The position numbers and the translations under genes are program-made. Below the pieces are notes generated by a model. The model saw nothing but the letters and a program-made list of their open reading frames with translations, was not told where the DNA came from and did not search any database. From Phakellia ventilabrum (taxonomy: Eukaryota > Porifera > Demospongiae > Axinellida > Axinellidae), in contig OY997382.1 in NCBI GenBank assembly GCA_963921505.1, forward strand, positions 7,227,360 through 7,291,359: DNA of 64,000 bases. Direction: 5' to 3'. Of the stretch, positions 8,966-21,238 are shown piece by piece (position 1 is the stretch's first letter; the number at the start of each line of letters is the position of its first letter).

Positions 8966-10498
8966 CTACAGGTTGGTGATTTGGTTTACAATAGTGTACT
9001 GAGTGACTCGGGTCACTTGGAAGTGAAGGCAGTCATCCTTGAGGAACTGACAGTTCTTTTCTGGGTCATAATCCAGATCACTGTGTGAGATGAATTCACG
9101 TACACCCACCGCACCTGAGGCTCTTTCTCCAGTGGCCACTCCACTGGTCACACTGGTTCCCGCAGCAGTTCTGAAATCAATTTTATACGTAAAATGTTCT
9201 TTATCTTGCAGCTGGTTGACTAATGTCACCATGACAACACAACGAAAGGGCCATATTAGGTGAATATCAAACCGTCCTCTCATGATGTACCCAAACAACG
9301 AGACGTATTTTCCTTTAGCACCACTAGCTCCATTGGCATCCACTCTGAGGCACATCTTGTACCCATGGGGGTGAGTGTAGAATGGTTCGCTGTACCATTC
9401 TTTACTATGCTGTTTGTGCTTTCTGAACTCTGTTAAAACAAGCTCAACAGGGACAACACTAACATGTGCTCGTATTGCCTGCAGTGATGACTGGTTCTCT
9501 TCTTGTTTAGCCTTTAGCTGAAGGACTTCTTTCTTCAAATTTTCTAAAGCCCAAGTCAGTCCCCTTTCACTCATGCGAATATCGTTTTGTGTCCTTAGTA
9601 TTTTTTCCAGGAGAGACTCTTTTAAGGCTTTATTCTCTTTTACCAATTGGTCAATTTTCCACCGATGTGCCTCTAACTCTTCCGTAAGTTGTACAATTTG
9701 TCGATCTTTTCCTGCCATCCTTTCCTCAGTGTGTGCTGCCAGTTGTGCTATGTGGACCTCTAAGTTCTCAGCTAGGTGGGCTGGCATGTCTTTATGAGGG
9801 AGCTGCACCTCACAGCCAGTATAGTGGAAGTCACACTTGACCACCGCGAGGGGACAGTCTTTGCTGATGTGATGCTTGAGGTTTTGACGCACAGGGCATG
9901 CCCCACACTCATTTGGACAGGACACTGGGTAAAATGCACAAACTGGCCAGTGCTTGCACGTAACATCTTCGAAGTTAGTCTCATAGTTGCCACAGTATTC
10001 ACAGCTGAAAGGTCGTTTAATACACTCCGAGACTTGATGTTCGTTAAAGTATCGACGCTGAAAAGATCTGTGACAATGAATGCACTCAACCTCAGCAAAC
10101 GCACACCCACTAAGCTGTTCATCCACAGCGGGCTTCTCATTCAAGTGCTCGTCAAACTCCCTCAAGCTACCTGTCCACTGGCAGCCCTCCTTCTCATGGG
10201 AGCAGTGTATGCGATATACGGAGAGAGAACGCTGCAGTCTCTTGTCTGGGAAAACACAGAAATCAGTTTCTTTACAGGTTGGACAGGGACTCTGCTGGAG
10301 TTGCACTCGCTCGATACACGCTTGACAGAAGGCGTACCCACAGCAGGTCACCTGATGGGGCTCACGAAGCACTAGCATGCAGACGGGGCAGTCCGATTGG
10401 AGTGATTCTGGTGGGCGTTCAATAAAGTCACAGTCAAATCCAAATCGCTGTTGAGAATGTACTTCCATCGGGGAAGACTGTTCTGCTGAAGTTGCCAT
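8966..10498 (-). CDS. TRAF-like RING/zinc-finger/MATH protein T4
   Basis: Full-length 510-aa frame, very close to T1 over its whole length. It differs by FCQAC in place of FCQVC, AGKD in the coiled coil, PFRCVVM in the MATH domain, and a slightly longer end (TQYTIVNQITNL). Its counterpart in the repeated block is T9 (23,446-24,978). The start, 5' module and 3' AATAAA are all in place, so this is a good candidate for an expressed copy. Confidence 0.9.
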   Translation of the reverse strand: MATSAEQSSPMEVHSQQRFGFDCDFIERPPESLQSDCPVCMLVLREPHQVTCCGYAFCQACIERVQLQQSPCPTCKETDFCVFPDKRLQRSLSVYRIHCSHEKEGCQWTGSLREFDEHLNEKPAVDEQLSGCAFAEVECIHCHRSFQRRYFNEHQVSECIKRPFSCEYCGNYETNFEDVTCKHWPVCAFYPVSCPNECGACPVRQNLKHHISKDCPLAVVKCDFHYTGCEVQLPHKDMPAHLAENLEVHIAQLAAHTEERMAGKDRQIVQLTEELEAHRWKIDQLVKENKALKESLLEKILRTQNDIRMSERGLTWALENLKKEVLQLKAKQEENQSSLQAIRAHVSVVPVELVLTEFRKHKQHSKEWYSEPFYTHPHGYKMCLRVDANGASGAKGKYVSLFGYIMRGRFDIHLIWPFRCVVMVTLVNQLQDKEHFTYKIDFRTAAGTSVTSGVATGERASGAVGVREFISHSDLDYDPEKNCQFLKDDCLHFQVTRVTQYTIVNQITNL

Positions 10499-10735
10499 TC
10501 AGTCCTGATCAGGGGTCTATTCGCTACGTGCAACAGCTATTCTTGCGTATTCACTTACTTTGAGTACGTTTTCTTTTTTGTTTGTTGCCTCCCTTTTTGG
10601 AGGGATACCGCGAACAGTGGGATAATCGCAACTGCAAAATGGTGGACCTCCGCATTCCAACGTGTTGCATACGCGAAGAGAGCTGAGCTCCACCCTGCAC
10701 GTGACCCACGGTCGTCTGAGTTACTGTTTCTTGCA
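10499..10735 (-). promoter_or_regulatory. 5' module of T4
   Basis: Leader, cctccctttttggaggg palindrome, gataatcgcaactgcaaaatgg block, and an E-box (cacgtg) about 200 bp upstream of the start codon, the usual distance in intact units. Confidence 0.45.
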
Positions 10736-11166
10736 CTCTTAGCCGTATTGATTTGATTAGCAAAGGACTCCTACAATATAACCAATGTACACTTCTAACC
10801 ATGATATCATTACTTCCAGGTACCATATCATGCAAATCGAGCTCATTGAGATTCATTAATTGGGCCGGGGATCCGGAACTTTACCTCAGCACAACCAGCC
10901 ATGGCCCTGTTGTAAAAGTTACATGCAGTTCGAATTTATAAATTTTGCAGATATAATTGATACATAATAAGCTCAGATACTAAATATCAGATGGGTGGGG
11001 GGTTCTCAATTTCCTGAGTACACATAACAAAATTTTTTGTCACCCAAAATTATGGAGACTTTATTATACAGTGCACCTGCATTATATAGGATAAGAAGTT
11101 TAGTGCATGCAAACAAAGCACTCAAGCAGTAGCAGAGTCACTAACGTAACAGTACAACGTGAGAAG
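10736..11166. repeat. Type I spacer between T4 and T5
   Basis: Nearly identical to 25,206-25,646, including the shortened aggataagaagtttagtgcatg version shared with the spacers at 16,150 and 25,570. No gene. Confidence 0.6.
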
Positions 11167-12665
11167 TTACAGGTTTGTGATTTGGTTTACAATAGTGTAA
11201 GTGACTTGGGTCACTTGGAAGTGGAGGTTGAGGAACTGACAGTTCTTTTCTGGGTCATAATCCAGATCACTGTGGGGATTAATTCACGTACACCCACCGT
11301 ATCTGAGGCTCTTTCTCCAGTGGTCACTCTACTGGTCACACTGGTTCCCGCAGCAGTTCTGAAATCAATTTTATACGTAAAATGTTCTTTATCTTGCAGC
11401 TGGTTGACTAATGTCATCATGACAACACCACGAAAGGGCCATATTAGGTGAATATCAAACCGTCCTCTCATGATGTACCCAAACAGCGAGACGTATTTTC
11501 CTTTAGCACCACTAGCTCCATTGGCATCCACTCTGAGGCACATCTTGTACCAATGGGGGTGAGTGTAGAATGGTTCGCCGTACCATTCTTTACTATGCTG
11601 TTTATGCTTTCTGAACTCTGTTAAAACAAGCTCAACAGGGACAACACTAGCATGTGCTCGTATTGCCTGCAGTGATGACTAGTTCTCTTCTTGTTTAACC
11701 TTTAGCTGAAGGACTTCTTTCTTCAAATTTTCAAAAGCCAAAGTCAGTCCCCCTTCACTCATGCGAATATCGTTTTGTGTCCTTAGTATTTTTTCCAGGA
11801 GAGACTCTTTTAAGGCTTTATTCTCTTTTACCAATTGGTCAATTTTCCACCAATGTGCCTCTAACTCTTCCGTAAGTTGTACAATTGTCGATCTTTTTCT
11901 GCCATACTTTTTTCAGTGTGTGCTGCCAGTTGTGCAGTGTGCACCTCTATGTTCTCAGCTAGGTGGGCTGGCATGTCTTTATGAGGGAACTGCACCTCAC
12001 AGCCAGCATAGTGGAAGTCACACTTGACCACCGCGAGGGGACAGTCTTTGCTGATGTGATGCTTGAGGTTTTGACGCACAGGGCATGCCTCACACTCATT
12101 TGGGCAGGACACTGGGTAAATGGCACAAACTGGCCAGTGTTTGCACGTAATGTCTTCGAAGCTAGTCTCAGTATTCACAGCTGAAGGGTCGTTTAATACA
12201 CTCCGAGACTTGATGTTCGTTAATGTATCGACGCTGAAAAAGTCTGTGACATTGAATGCACTCAACTTCAGTAAACGCACACCCACTAAGCTGTTCATCC
12301 ACAGCAGGCTTCTCATTCAAGTACTCGTCAAACTCCCTCAAGCTACCTGTCCACTGGCAGCCCTCCTTCTCATGGGAGCAGTGAATGCGATATACGGAGA
12401 GAGAACGCTGGAGTCTCTTGTCTGGGAAAACACAGAAATCAGTTTCTTTACAGGTTGGACAGGGACTCTGCTGGAGTTGCACTCGCTCGATACACACTTG
12501 ACAGAAGGCGTACCCACAGCAGGTCACCTGATGGGGCTCACGAAGCACTAGTATGCAGACGGGGCAGTCCGATTGGAGTGATTCTGGTGGACGTTCACAG
12601 TCAAATCCAAATCTCTCTTGAGAATGTACCTCCATCGAGTAAGACTGTTCTGCTGAAGTTGCCAT
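11167..12665 (-). pseudogene. Broken TRAF-like copy T5
   Basis: The whole family length is recognisable, from MATSAEQSYSMEV (12,665) to the TAA at 11,167. The longest open pieces are 12,168-12,665 and 11,861-12,316. There is an internal TAG near 11,680, a one-base loss near 11,885, a ~10-base loss near 12,175 and a further frame change near the 3' end. Two residues (FI) are also missing near the N terminus. The TAG, the loss at 11,885 and the FI deletion are shared with T10, so they predate the segmental duplication. Confidence 0.85.
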
Positions 12666-12815
12666 TCCTGATGTTTATTCGCTGCGTGCAACAGATAGCT
12701 ATTCATGCGCTTTAACCCAACTGCAAAATGAGCTCGGCTCTGTGAGCCACTGGCGATGTCTTCCGCATTCCAGCGTGTTGTAGCGCTCATTGGGTCGCGT
12801 GCAGGGTGGAGCTGC
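12666..12815 (-). promoter_or_regulatory. Shortened 5' module of T5
   Basis: The cacgtact...ggaggg leader portion is missing: the sequence passes from gctttaaccc straight to caactgcaaaatgagc. The inverted CCAAT remains (gctcattgggtcgcgtgcagg), but the E-box is changed from CACGTG to CGCGTG. T10 has the same lesions. Confidence 0.45.
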
Positions 12816-14047
12816 GGCTAGCTAGCTCAGCGTTCGAGGCTCGGCATTGCAGAGTTGAGTTTGCAGGATGTGAGTTAGTCTGCTGACTCTGGTAGGGAGC
12901 AGGTTTTACACCAGTGTCACACCGGATCTGATCACCCCGAAAATTCAATCCTTCTAGACCCCCAAGAGAGTCATTCCGTGGTAGTGACATCACTACTTGT
13001 AGCTACCCTAATTTCGATTGTATCTACCTGTATACTTGATTTCAAACTTCCACTTGTCTCTTCCACACTTGCGAATCACAAGGCCAACACTATCACGTGC
13101 AGCAAAAGCCTCGTCCATGCACTGACTGTTGCTATGATACTGCTGCTCACCATATAGGGTAAAAAGACCTGCATGTACCATATTATGCTGATAAAAGAAA
13201 CCTACAAGTATGTCAGTTGATATAGTAACATCTAAAAAATGCTTTCAACATTGCTACATGAGAAAACAAAAATGTAATCTCCTATGCATCACTATAATAC
13301 TGCTTCTCTGTTTGATAGAAATCTCTGTGAGGCATATCATAGATAATATAGCTTCCCCTAATTATCTATGGGCATATTACGTTTGCATATACCTAGTAAT
13401 AATCACATGCTGCCTTTGATTGCTAGTATTGATTACAATGCATGTCGATTTAGGTATTTTCTTCGTGTTTGCACTGTTTCTCTGGGTAGAGTAAATTTAT
13501 TACTATAAAGAGCAACTCCGGACCCTCCTGGCTATGAAGTGGGGTACCCTAACTCTTCTCTCTTCCTCTCTGCAGGTATACAACATGGAGAACATTATGT
13601 ACTGCACTGAACCTCCTGATAAGCACATGCACTTTACAAAAACTGCATGGTTAGGCCACTCCAACTTGAAATTTAAGTTGAGGGCATGTGATTCATTATT
13701 CAATATTACCAGAGGCTATTAGCAAAAGAGGGTACAAAAAATTTGCTATCTTAACAATGTCATTAATGAATGAAAGTAAGCGTAATAACAATGCTGCACA
13801 TGATCGATGAATCAGCTTGCAATTGCATGGAGTCCATGGATGAAGCACAGTTTAAACTTTGAGAACAGCCGTCTAATATAGAGATCTAGGTATGTAAACT
13901 ATCGGGCTACTTATTATGTCACCCTGAAATATGAGAGTTCATATCCAGGTTAAGGCGATAACGAAGTTCAGTGCATGAAATAAAGTAAAGACGAGAGGAG
14001 TCATTAACGTAATGGAATATTGTGTGGAATTAGTATCTGGAATGTGG
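12816..14047. repeat. Type II spacer between T5 and T6
   Basis: Spacer of the second kind, with a leader (gcattgcagag...ctctggtaggg), a phosphotransferase-relic intron and last-exon scrap, and a conserved 3' flank (gcatgaaataaagtaaagacgagagg). Repeated before T11-T16. No gene beyond the relic. Confidence 0.6.
13576..13622 (+). pseudogene. CEPT1-like last-exon scrap
   Basis: A ttcctctctgcag acceptor is followed by gtatacaacatggagaac, a diverged form of the 7,315 exon (VYNMENIM against IYNVVNII). A small deletion then shifts frame and the homology fades. Confidence 0.5.
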
Positions 14048-15547
14048 CTACATGTAAGTGACTTGGGTCACTTGGAAGTGGAGGCAATCATCCTTGAGGA
14101 ACTGACAGTTCTTTTCTGGGTCATAATCCAGATCACTGTGTGGGATGAATTCATGTACACCCACCGCACCTGAGGCTCTTTCTCCAGTGGTCACTCTACT
14201 GGAGGCCATGGTTCCAGCAGTTCTGAAAGTAATTTTGTACATAAAGTGCTCTTTATCTTGCAGCTGGTTGACTAACGTCACCATGACAATACCACGAAAG
14301 GGCCATATTAGGTGAATATCAAACCGTCCTCTCATGATGTATGCGAATACTGAGACATATTTCCCTATAACACCACCAGCTCCATTGGCATCCACTCTGA
14401 GGCACATCTTGTACCCATGGGGGTGAGTGTAGAATGGCTCACTGTTCCATTCTTTACTATGCTGTTTATGTTTTCTGAACTCTGTTAAAACAAGCTCAAC
14501 AGGGACAACACTAACATGTGTTTGTATTGCCTGCAGTGATGACCGGTTCTCTTCTTGTTTAGCCTTTAGCTGAACGACTTCTTTCTTCAAATTTTCAAAA
14601 GCCCAAGTCAGCCCCCCTTCACTCATGCGAATATCGTTTTGTGTCCTTAGTATTTTTTCCAGGAGAGACACTTTTAAGGCTTTATTCTCCTTCTCCAATT
14701 GGTCAATTTTCAACCGATGTGCCTCTAACATTTCCGTAAGTTGTACAATTTGTCGATCTTTTTCTGCCATCCTTTTTTCAGTGTGTGCTGCCAGTTGTGC
14801 TGTGTGGACCACTATGTTCTCAGCTAGGTGGGCTGGCATGTCTTTATGAGGGAGCTGCACCTCACAGCCAGCATAGTGGAAGTCACAGTTGACCACCATG
14901 AGGGGACAGTCTTTGCTGACGTGATGCTTGAGGTTTGGACGTTCGGGGCATGCCCCACACTCGTTTGGACAGGACACTGGGTAAAATGCACAAACTGGCC
15001 AGTGCTTGCACGTAACATCTTCGAAGTCAGTCTCATAGTCACAATATTCACAGCTGAAAGGCCGTTTAATACACTCCGAGACTTGATGCTCATTAATGTA
15101 TCGACGCTGGAAAAAACTGTGACAATGAATGCACTCAACTTCAGTAAACTCACACCCACTAAGCTGTTCATTCACAGCAGGCTTCTCGTTCAAGTGCTCG
15201 TCAAACTCCCTCAAGCTACCTGTCCACTGGCAACCCTCCTTCTCATAGGTGCAGTGAATGCGATATATGGCGAGAGAACGCTGGAGTCTCTTGTCTGGGA
15301 AAACACAGAAATCACTTTCTTTACATGTTGGACAGGGACTCTGCTGGAGTTGCACTCGCTCGATACACACTTGACAGAAGGCGTACCCACAGCAGGTCAC
15401 CTGATGGGGCTCACGAAGCACCAGCATGCAGACGGGGCAGTCCGATTGGAGTGATTCTGGTGGACGTTCAATAAAGTCACAGTCAAATCCAAATCGCTGT
15501 TGAGAATGTACTTCCATCGGGGAAGACTGTTCTGCTGAAGTTGCCAT
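14048..15547 (-). CDS. TRAF-like RING/zinc-finger/MATH protein T6
   Basis: Full-length 499-aa frame. It belongs to the second sequence subgroup: KESDFC, SLAIYRIHCTYEKEG, CEFTEVECIHCHSFFQRRY, CPERPNLKHHVSKDCPL, and a short end (TQVTYM). Closest relatives in the zinc-finger part are T12 and T15. The MATH domain is intact (EWNSEPFYTHPHGYKM). Tyr is at the RING His position. Confidence 0.9.
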   Translation of the reverse strand: MATSAEQSSPMEVHSQQRFGFDCDFIERPPESLQSDCPVCMLVLREPHQVTCCGYAFCQVCIERVQLQQSPCPTCKESDFCVFPDKRLQRSLAIYRIHCTYEKEGCQWTGSLREFDEHLNEKPAVNEQLSGCEFTEVECIHCHSFFQRRYINEHQVSECIKRPFSCEYCDYETDFEDVTCKHWPVCAFYPVSCPNECGACPERPNLKHHVSKDCPLMVVNCDFHYAGCEVQLPHKDMPAHLAENIVVHTAQLAAHTEKRMAEKDRQIVQLTEMLEAHRLKIDQLEKENKALKVSLLEKILRTQNDIRMSEGGLTWAFENLKKEVVQLKAKQEENRSSLQAIQTHVSVVPVELVLTEFRKHKQHSKEWNSEPFYTHPHGYKMCLRVDANGAGGVIGKYVSVFAYIMRGRFDIHLIWPFRGIVMVTLVNQLQDKEHFMYKITFRTAGTMASSRVTTGERASGAVGVHEFIPHSDLDYDPEKNCQFLKDDCLHFQVTQVTYM

Positions 15548-15780
15548 TCAGTCCTGATGTCTATTCGCTACGTGCAACAGCTATTCTTGCGTATTCACGT
15601 ACTTTGAGTACGTTTTCTTTTTTGCTTGTTGCCTCCCTTTTTGGAGGGATACCGCGAACAGTGGGATAATCGCAACTGCAAAATGGTGGACCTCGATCTC
15701 TTCCGCATTCCAACGTGTTGCATACGCGAAGAGAGCTGAGCTCCACCCTGCACGTGACCCACGGTCGTCTGAGTTATTTT
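15548..15780 (-). promoter_or_regulatory. 5' module of T6
   Basis: Full leader and the ctgcacgtgacccacgg E-box about 200 bp upstream. The subgroup II gene here carries a subgroup I promoter, a sign of exchange between units. Confidence 0.4.
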
Positions 15781-16240
15781 TTTCTGTTTCTTGCACTCTT
15801 AGCCGTATTGATTTGATTAGCAAAGGACTCCTACAATATAACCAATGTACACTTCTAACCATGATATCATTACTTCCAGGTACCATATCATGCAAATCGA
15901 GCTCATTGAGATTCATTAATTGGGCCGGGGATCCGGAACTTTACCTCAGCACAACCAGCCATGGCCCTGTTGTAAAAGTTACATGCAGTTCGAATTTATA
16001 AATTTTGTAGATATAATTGATACATAATAAGCTCAGATACTAAATATCAGATGGGTGGGGGGTTCTCAATTTCCTGAGTACACGTAACAAAATTTTTTGT
16101 CACCCAAAATTATGGAGACTTTATCATACAGTGCACCTGCATTATATAGGATAAGAAGTTTAGTGCATGCAAACAAAGCACTCAAGCAGTAGCAGAGTCA
16201 CTAACGTAACAGTACAACGTGAGAAGTTATTATATTTTTC
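15781..16240. repeat. Type I spacer between T6 and T7
   Basis: Same content as 10,736-11,166 and 25,206-25,646. No gene. Confidence 0.6.
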
Positions 16241-17759
16241 CTACAGGTTGGTGAATTGGTTTACAATAGTGTAAGTGACTCGGGTCACTTGGAAGTGAAG
16301 GCAGTCATCCTTGAGGAACTGACAGTTCTTTTCTGGGTCATAATCCAGATCACTGTGTGGGATGAATTCACGTACACCCACCGCACCTGAGGCTCTTTCT
16401 CCAGTGGTCACTCTACTGGAGGCCATGGTTCTAGCAGTTCTGAAAGTAATTTTGTACGTAAAGTGCTCTTTATCTTGCAGCTGGTTCACTAACGTCACCA
16501 TGACAACACCACGAAAGGGCCATATTAGGTGAATATCAAACCGTCCTCTCATAATGTACCCGAATACTGAGACGTATTTTCCTTTAGCACCACCAGCTCC
16601 ATTGGCATCCACTCTGAGGCACATCTTGTACCCATGGGGGTGAGTGTAGAATGGTTCGCTGTACCACTCTTTACTGTGCCGTTTATGCTTTCTGAATTCT
16701 GTTAAAACAGGGACAACACCAGCATGTGCTCGTATTGCCTGCAGTGATGACTGGTTCTCTTCTTGTTTAGCCTTTAGCTGAAGGACTTCTTTCTTCAAAT
16801 TTTCTAAAGCCCAAGTCAATCCCCCTTCACTCATGCGAATATCGTTTTGTGTCCTTAGTATTTTTTCCTGGAGAGATTCTTTTAAGGCTTCATTCTCCTT
16901 CTCGAATCGGTCAATTTTCCACCGATGTACCTCTAACTCTTCTGTAAGTTGTACAATTTGTCGATCTTTTTCTGCCATCCTTTTTTCAGTGTGTGCTGCC
17001 AGTTGTGCAGTGTGCACCTCTATGTTCTCAGCTAGGTGGGCTGGCATGTCTTTATGAGGGAGCTGCACCTCACAGCCAGCATAGTGGAAGTCACAGTTGA
17101 TCACCTCAAGGGGACATTCTTTGCTGATGTGATGCTTGAGGTCTTGACGCACAGGGCATGCCCCACACTCATTTGGGCAGGACACTAGGGTAAAATGCAC
17201 AAACTGGCCAGTGCTTGCACGTAACATCTTCGAAGTCAGTCTCATAGTCACCACAATATTCACAGCTGAAAGGCCGTTTAATACACTCCGAGACTTGATG
17301 TTCGTTAATGTACCGACGCTGAAAAAATCTGTGACATTGAATGCACTCAACTTCAGCAAACACACACCCACTAAGCTGTTCATCCACAGCGGGCTCCTTG
17401 TTCAAGTGCCCGTCAAACTCCCTCAAGCTACCTGTCCACTGGCAGCCCTCCTTCTCATGGGAGCAGTGAATGCGATATACGGAGAGAGAACGCTGGAGTC
17501 TCTTGTCTGGGAAAACACAGAAATCAGTTTCTTTACATGTTGGACAAGGACTCTCCTGGAGTTGCACTCGCTCGATACACGCTTGACAGAAGGCGTACCC
17601 AAAGCAGGTCACCTGATGGGGCTCACGAAGCACCAGCATGCAGATGGGGCAGTCCGATTGGAGTGATTCTGGTGGACGTTCAATAAACTCACAGTCAAAT
17701 CCAAATCTCTCTTGAGAATGTACCTCCATCGGGTAAGACTGTTCTGCTGAAGTTGCCAT
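16241..17759 (-). pseudogene. TRAF-like copy T7 with a single frameshift
   Basis: Nearly complete gene. The N-terminal frame covers 17,759-17,169 and the C-terminal frame 17,383-16,241. They are split by one extra base near 17,188 (cactagggtaaa where intact copies have cactgggtaaa). The RING has an additional change (CFGY for CCGY), and four residues are missing before LTEF. Everything else, including the start, zinc fingers and MATH domain, is preserved. It is either very recent decay, a segregating null allele or a base-calling error. Confidence 0.75.
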
Positions 17760-18014
17760 TCCTGATGTCTATTCGCTGCGTGCAACAGCTATTCATGCGC
17801 TTTCGATTCACGTACTTTGAGTACGTTTTCTTTCTTGTTTGTTGCCTCCCTTTTCGGAGGGATACCGCGAACAGTGGGATAATCGCAACTGCAAAATGAG
17901 TCGAACTTTGAGTACATGTAACTCCAGACCTCGATGTCTTCCGCATTCCAGCGTGTTGTGATATTGCTCGCTCATTGGGTCACGTGCAGGGTGGAGCCAG
18001 AGGGGTGGAGCTGC
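17760..18014 (-). promoter_or_regulatory. 5' module of T7
   Basis: Leader and ccttttcggaggg palindrome, then gctcattgggtcacgtgcagg (inverted CCAAT plus E-box) at about 17,970-17,990. Confidence 0.4.
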
Positions 18015-19188
18015 AGCGCTGCAGCTAGCTAGCTACTTCGCATGTGGATATAAAAATGGGACGCATGTTCGAGCTCGGCATTGCAGAGTTTGCAGGATGT
18101 GAGTTAGTCTGCTGACTCTGGTAGGGAGCAGGTTTTACACCGGATCTGATCATCCCGAAAATTCAATCCTTCTAGACCCCCAGGGGAGTCATTCTCTCCT
18201 CTCACTCCCAGGAGCCAGTGACCCGGATCGGAATTCCTGTGACACCGGTGGCAAGAATATTGCAAGATTGTATAACGGCTAATTAGTACTATGGATAATC
18301 ACATGGATTTGAGTGCGATTTGGGTAATAATTGCATGAGCAATAGGTAAGGTATTGCCATAGATACTATAGTATCTATGGTATTGCACTCGCTTTGCTCG
18401 TGCAATTTTACCTATTGCAAATGCAATTATTCCCAAATGGCACGAGAATCCATGTGATTCCATGTTAATCATATCATTACAGTTCCTATAGCTACAGCCT
18501 TTGTTCAACTAAAAAAGTGTGCGATTATGGTAATCACACTCTTATCTATAGGGGTAAATGTATTGTTACTAATATGGTAGGTGATTAGCATTGATTAAAT
18601 ATAGCTAAGCAACATCCGACAGAAAGTACAATGCAAAGCTACTGGGCTGTCCTGACCCGAAGGCTGAGCTCAAACTTACTTCGCTCTACAAGATACTTCA
18701 TGGTACATTCTAGCTATTTCCTTTCAGACATGTCCCCTCAGACTATAATCATTACAGTCAAAGAATTAATCATTTCTTCTCGTTTGCTGATACTATCATT
18801 CATTTGTACCACATTCAATTTTTGTATATGGAACCCCCTGCACAAAGTATACACGTAACTGCACCCTCTTTGTTTGCTTTTAAGAATTATTTAAGATGAA
18901 TTTAAGCATTCTTATTAGTTTTTTATACTACCCAATTAGCTATGCTATTGTGTATTCTTTGACCTTTCATAGACAACAAAAACAACCAAAGGAGGTTAAT
19001 AATTATTGTGGAGACATATGTAAAAGGACATAGTAATAGTTGTGGTTGGCAATCTGCTGGGTACCTTTCTAATACTCTCTCCTCAGTAGCTATGCACACT
19101 TACAAACACATGCATACACATACACACATGCACATGCACATGCACACGCACACACACATGCACATGCACACACATACACATGCACACA
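18015..19188. repeat. Right copy of the duplicated left arm
   Basis: Near-identical to 1-1,259, with small indels (the 148-170 palindrome is absent and the CA tract is shorter). It includes the TATA-like leader near 18,050 and the foldback at about 18,296-18,459. No gene. Confidence 0.75.
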
Positions 19189-19438
19189 CACTACAAAAAA
19201 TACATAATTGTTTTGACTAGCTACTTAGTGGTTACCTGAATTTCAGATGTCTGAGTATGAAGGTGGGAGTTGGCCTCAAGGTGGGTAATTTGTTCCTTAC
19301 TCTGTGAGAATGTCAAGTTCCATAGCAACGAGCAAATTGCCCACTTTGAGGTGTAACGCCTACCTTCATACTCAGACAGCTGAAATTCAGGTAACCACTA
19401 AATAGTAAAAATAACTACATGTACACATTTTTGCAGTG
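19189..19438. mobile_element. hAT-like MITE in CA tract (copy 2)
   Basis: Same element as at 1,260-1,500, carried by the segmental duplication. It has a small extra aatagtaaaa segment near its right arm. Confidence 0.65.
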
Positions 19439-19494
19439 TGCACACGCATGCACACACACACACGTACACAAGACACAAACGTCCTCTTTCCCAG

Positions 19495-20430
19495 ATCCTA
19501 AGCCCTCTTGTGCTGATACCCCTGGTCTATACCTTTTGGCCTCTCCCACTCCCTCCAGACCAACGCCATGCTCTTTATAGCCACCTTCTCCCTACCGCTG
19601 GTCAAATCATGCATCACGATGGTAGTAAGTTACCCCTCCTACCTAGCCTCATTCCCAGGTGCTATTCTTGTGTCCTGGGAATGAGGCTACCTTCCTCTTC
19701 TCATTCCGATTCCATTTCTCTGTCCCAATACCCCCCCCCCCTCCCCCTTTCTTAGCCCTCCTATGAATGAGTAAGAGAATCTTTCAGTTTTCTCTTTTTG
19801 CCTTCTCCAGGTGGTGACCTTGACAAAGTCTCCCTTTCCCCTGTTCGACTCCATCATGATTGGTCCTTCCTCAATATCTACTTTGGTCCCTTCGTACCAG
19901 AGACCTACGTGATGGTGGCAGTCACAGTGAGTTGTGTTGCAAATAGAAATTTCAACTGTAGCCTCATAATATCATTGTGTTGTTTTTCAATATGGCCCGG
20001 GAATTAATGAGGCTGGTAGACTCTATTGTTGAGAGCTAATTCTGGCAATCTCAAGCCAGTTTAGCTTCGCTTGGAGTTACTGTCATGCAGACACTATTGA
20101 ACTGGATACTTACGATCATCACATGCTTGACAATATTTGACATTGTGGATTTAGGTATTGTTAAATAGTATTTAATATACTGTTTGTCTGGGTGGAGCAA
20201 ATTTTATTACTATAAAGAGCAAATATGGATCCTTTCAGCTATGAGGTGGGGTACATCCAGACCTCCCACACAGCTTTTATCGCAGCCGTGGAAAAACAAG
20301 CAGTTGTAAACACTTAAAGCTGCATGACGTGGGAAGGCCTGGCTAGTACATTGCTCCTAACTGTCTACTCTTCCTCTCTGTAGATATACAATGTAGTGAA
20401 CATCATATATATAGTACTATGTACGTGGGT
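19495..20430 (+). pseudogene. CEPT1/CHPT1-like 3' exons, broken (copy B)
   Basis: Exon-like blocks at 19,495-19,621, 19,811-19,926 (gtgagt donor) and from 20,384. Sequence and lesions are as in copy A, but the last intron keeps about 290 bp (20,047-20,340) that copy A lost. That retained part is what appears, inverted, at 7,340-7,560. Confidence 0.6.
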
Positions 20431-21238
20431 GTGGGTGCGCCGCCACAGTGCACAAATCCCATGTACAGAAGCGGAACCTTTGAAGCCAGGGTACATTCAT
20501 GTACCCTAGGGTACATGAGGGTTGCTAAGCTACTGAGGTTTCTTCTCACAGCTGTGAAATTAATTATCTACAAAAACATTTTCAAAGCGCTACACATTCG
20601 TACATTCAATATGCCTGTGTTTGTGGTACATGTGGGATAATGAGTGTGTATTGTAATGATCATGCAGTATGTCTTTGCAGGCTCTTCCCCTCAAAAAAAA
20701 TCACTTTTCGTACTACAAGCGACAAAAGCAGGGTGGAGGTCTGGGAACGAGGCTATATTTGCAGTTGTTTTGTCTGTTTCTTGCACTCTTAGCCGTATTG
20801 ATTTGATTAGCAAAGGACTCCTACAATATAGCCAATGTACACTTCTTAATTGTTCTAACCATAATATCATTACTCCCAGGTACCTGAGACTACCATATCA
20901 TGCAGAGCTCATTGACTCATTTGTTGAGATTCATTAATTGGGGAACTGTACCTCAGCACAACCGGCCATATCATGGCGTAAGAGTTACATGCGGTTTAAA
21001 TTGATACTTAATAAATTAAAGCTCAGATACTAAATATCAGATGGGTGGGAGGTTCTCAATTTCCTGAGTACACACATTACAAAATTTTTGTCACCCTGAA
21101 TTATGGAGACTTTATATACAGTGCACCTGCATTATATAGGATAAGATAACAGCAAGTTTAGAGCATGAAAACAAAGCACTCAAGCAGCAGCAGAGGAGTC
21201 ACTAATGTAACAGTACAACGTGAGAAGTTATATTTTTC
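20431..21238. other. Spacer downstream of T8
   Basis: Counterpart of 2,251-2,990, with a decayed TAGCCTCGTTCCCAG element at about 20,690-20,760. No gene. Confidence 0.6.
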
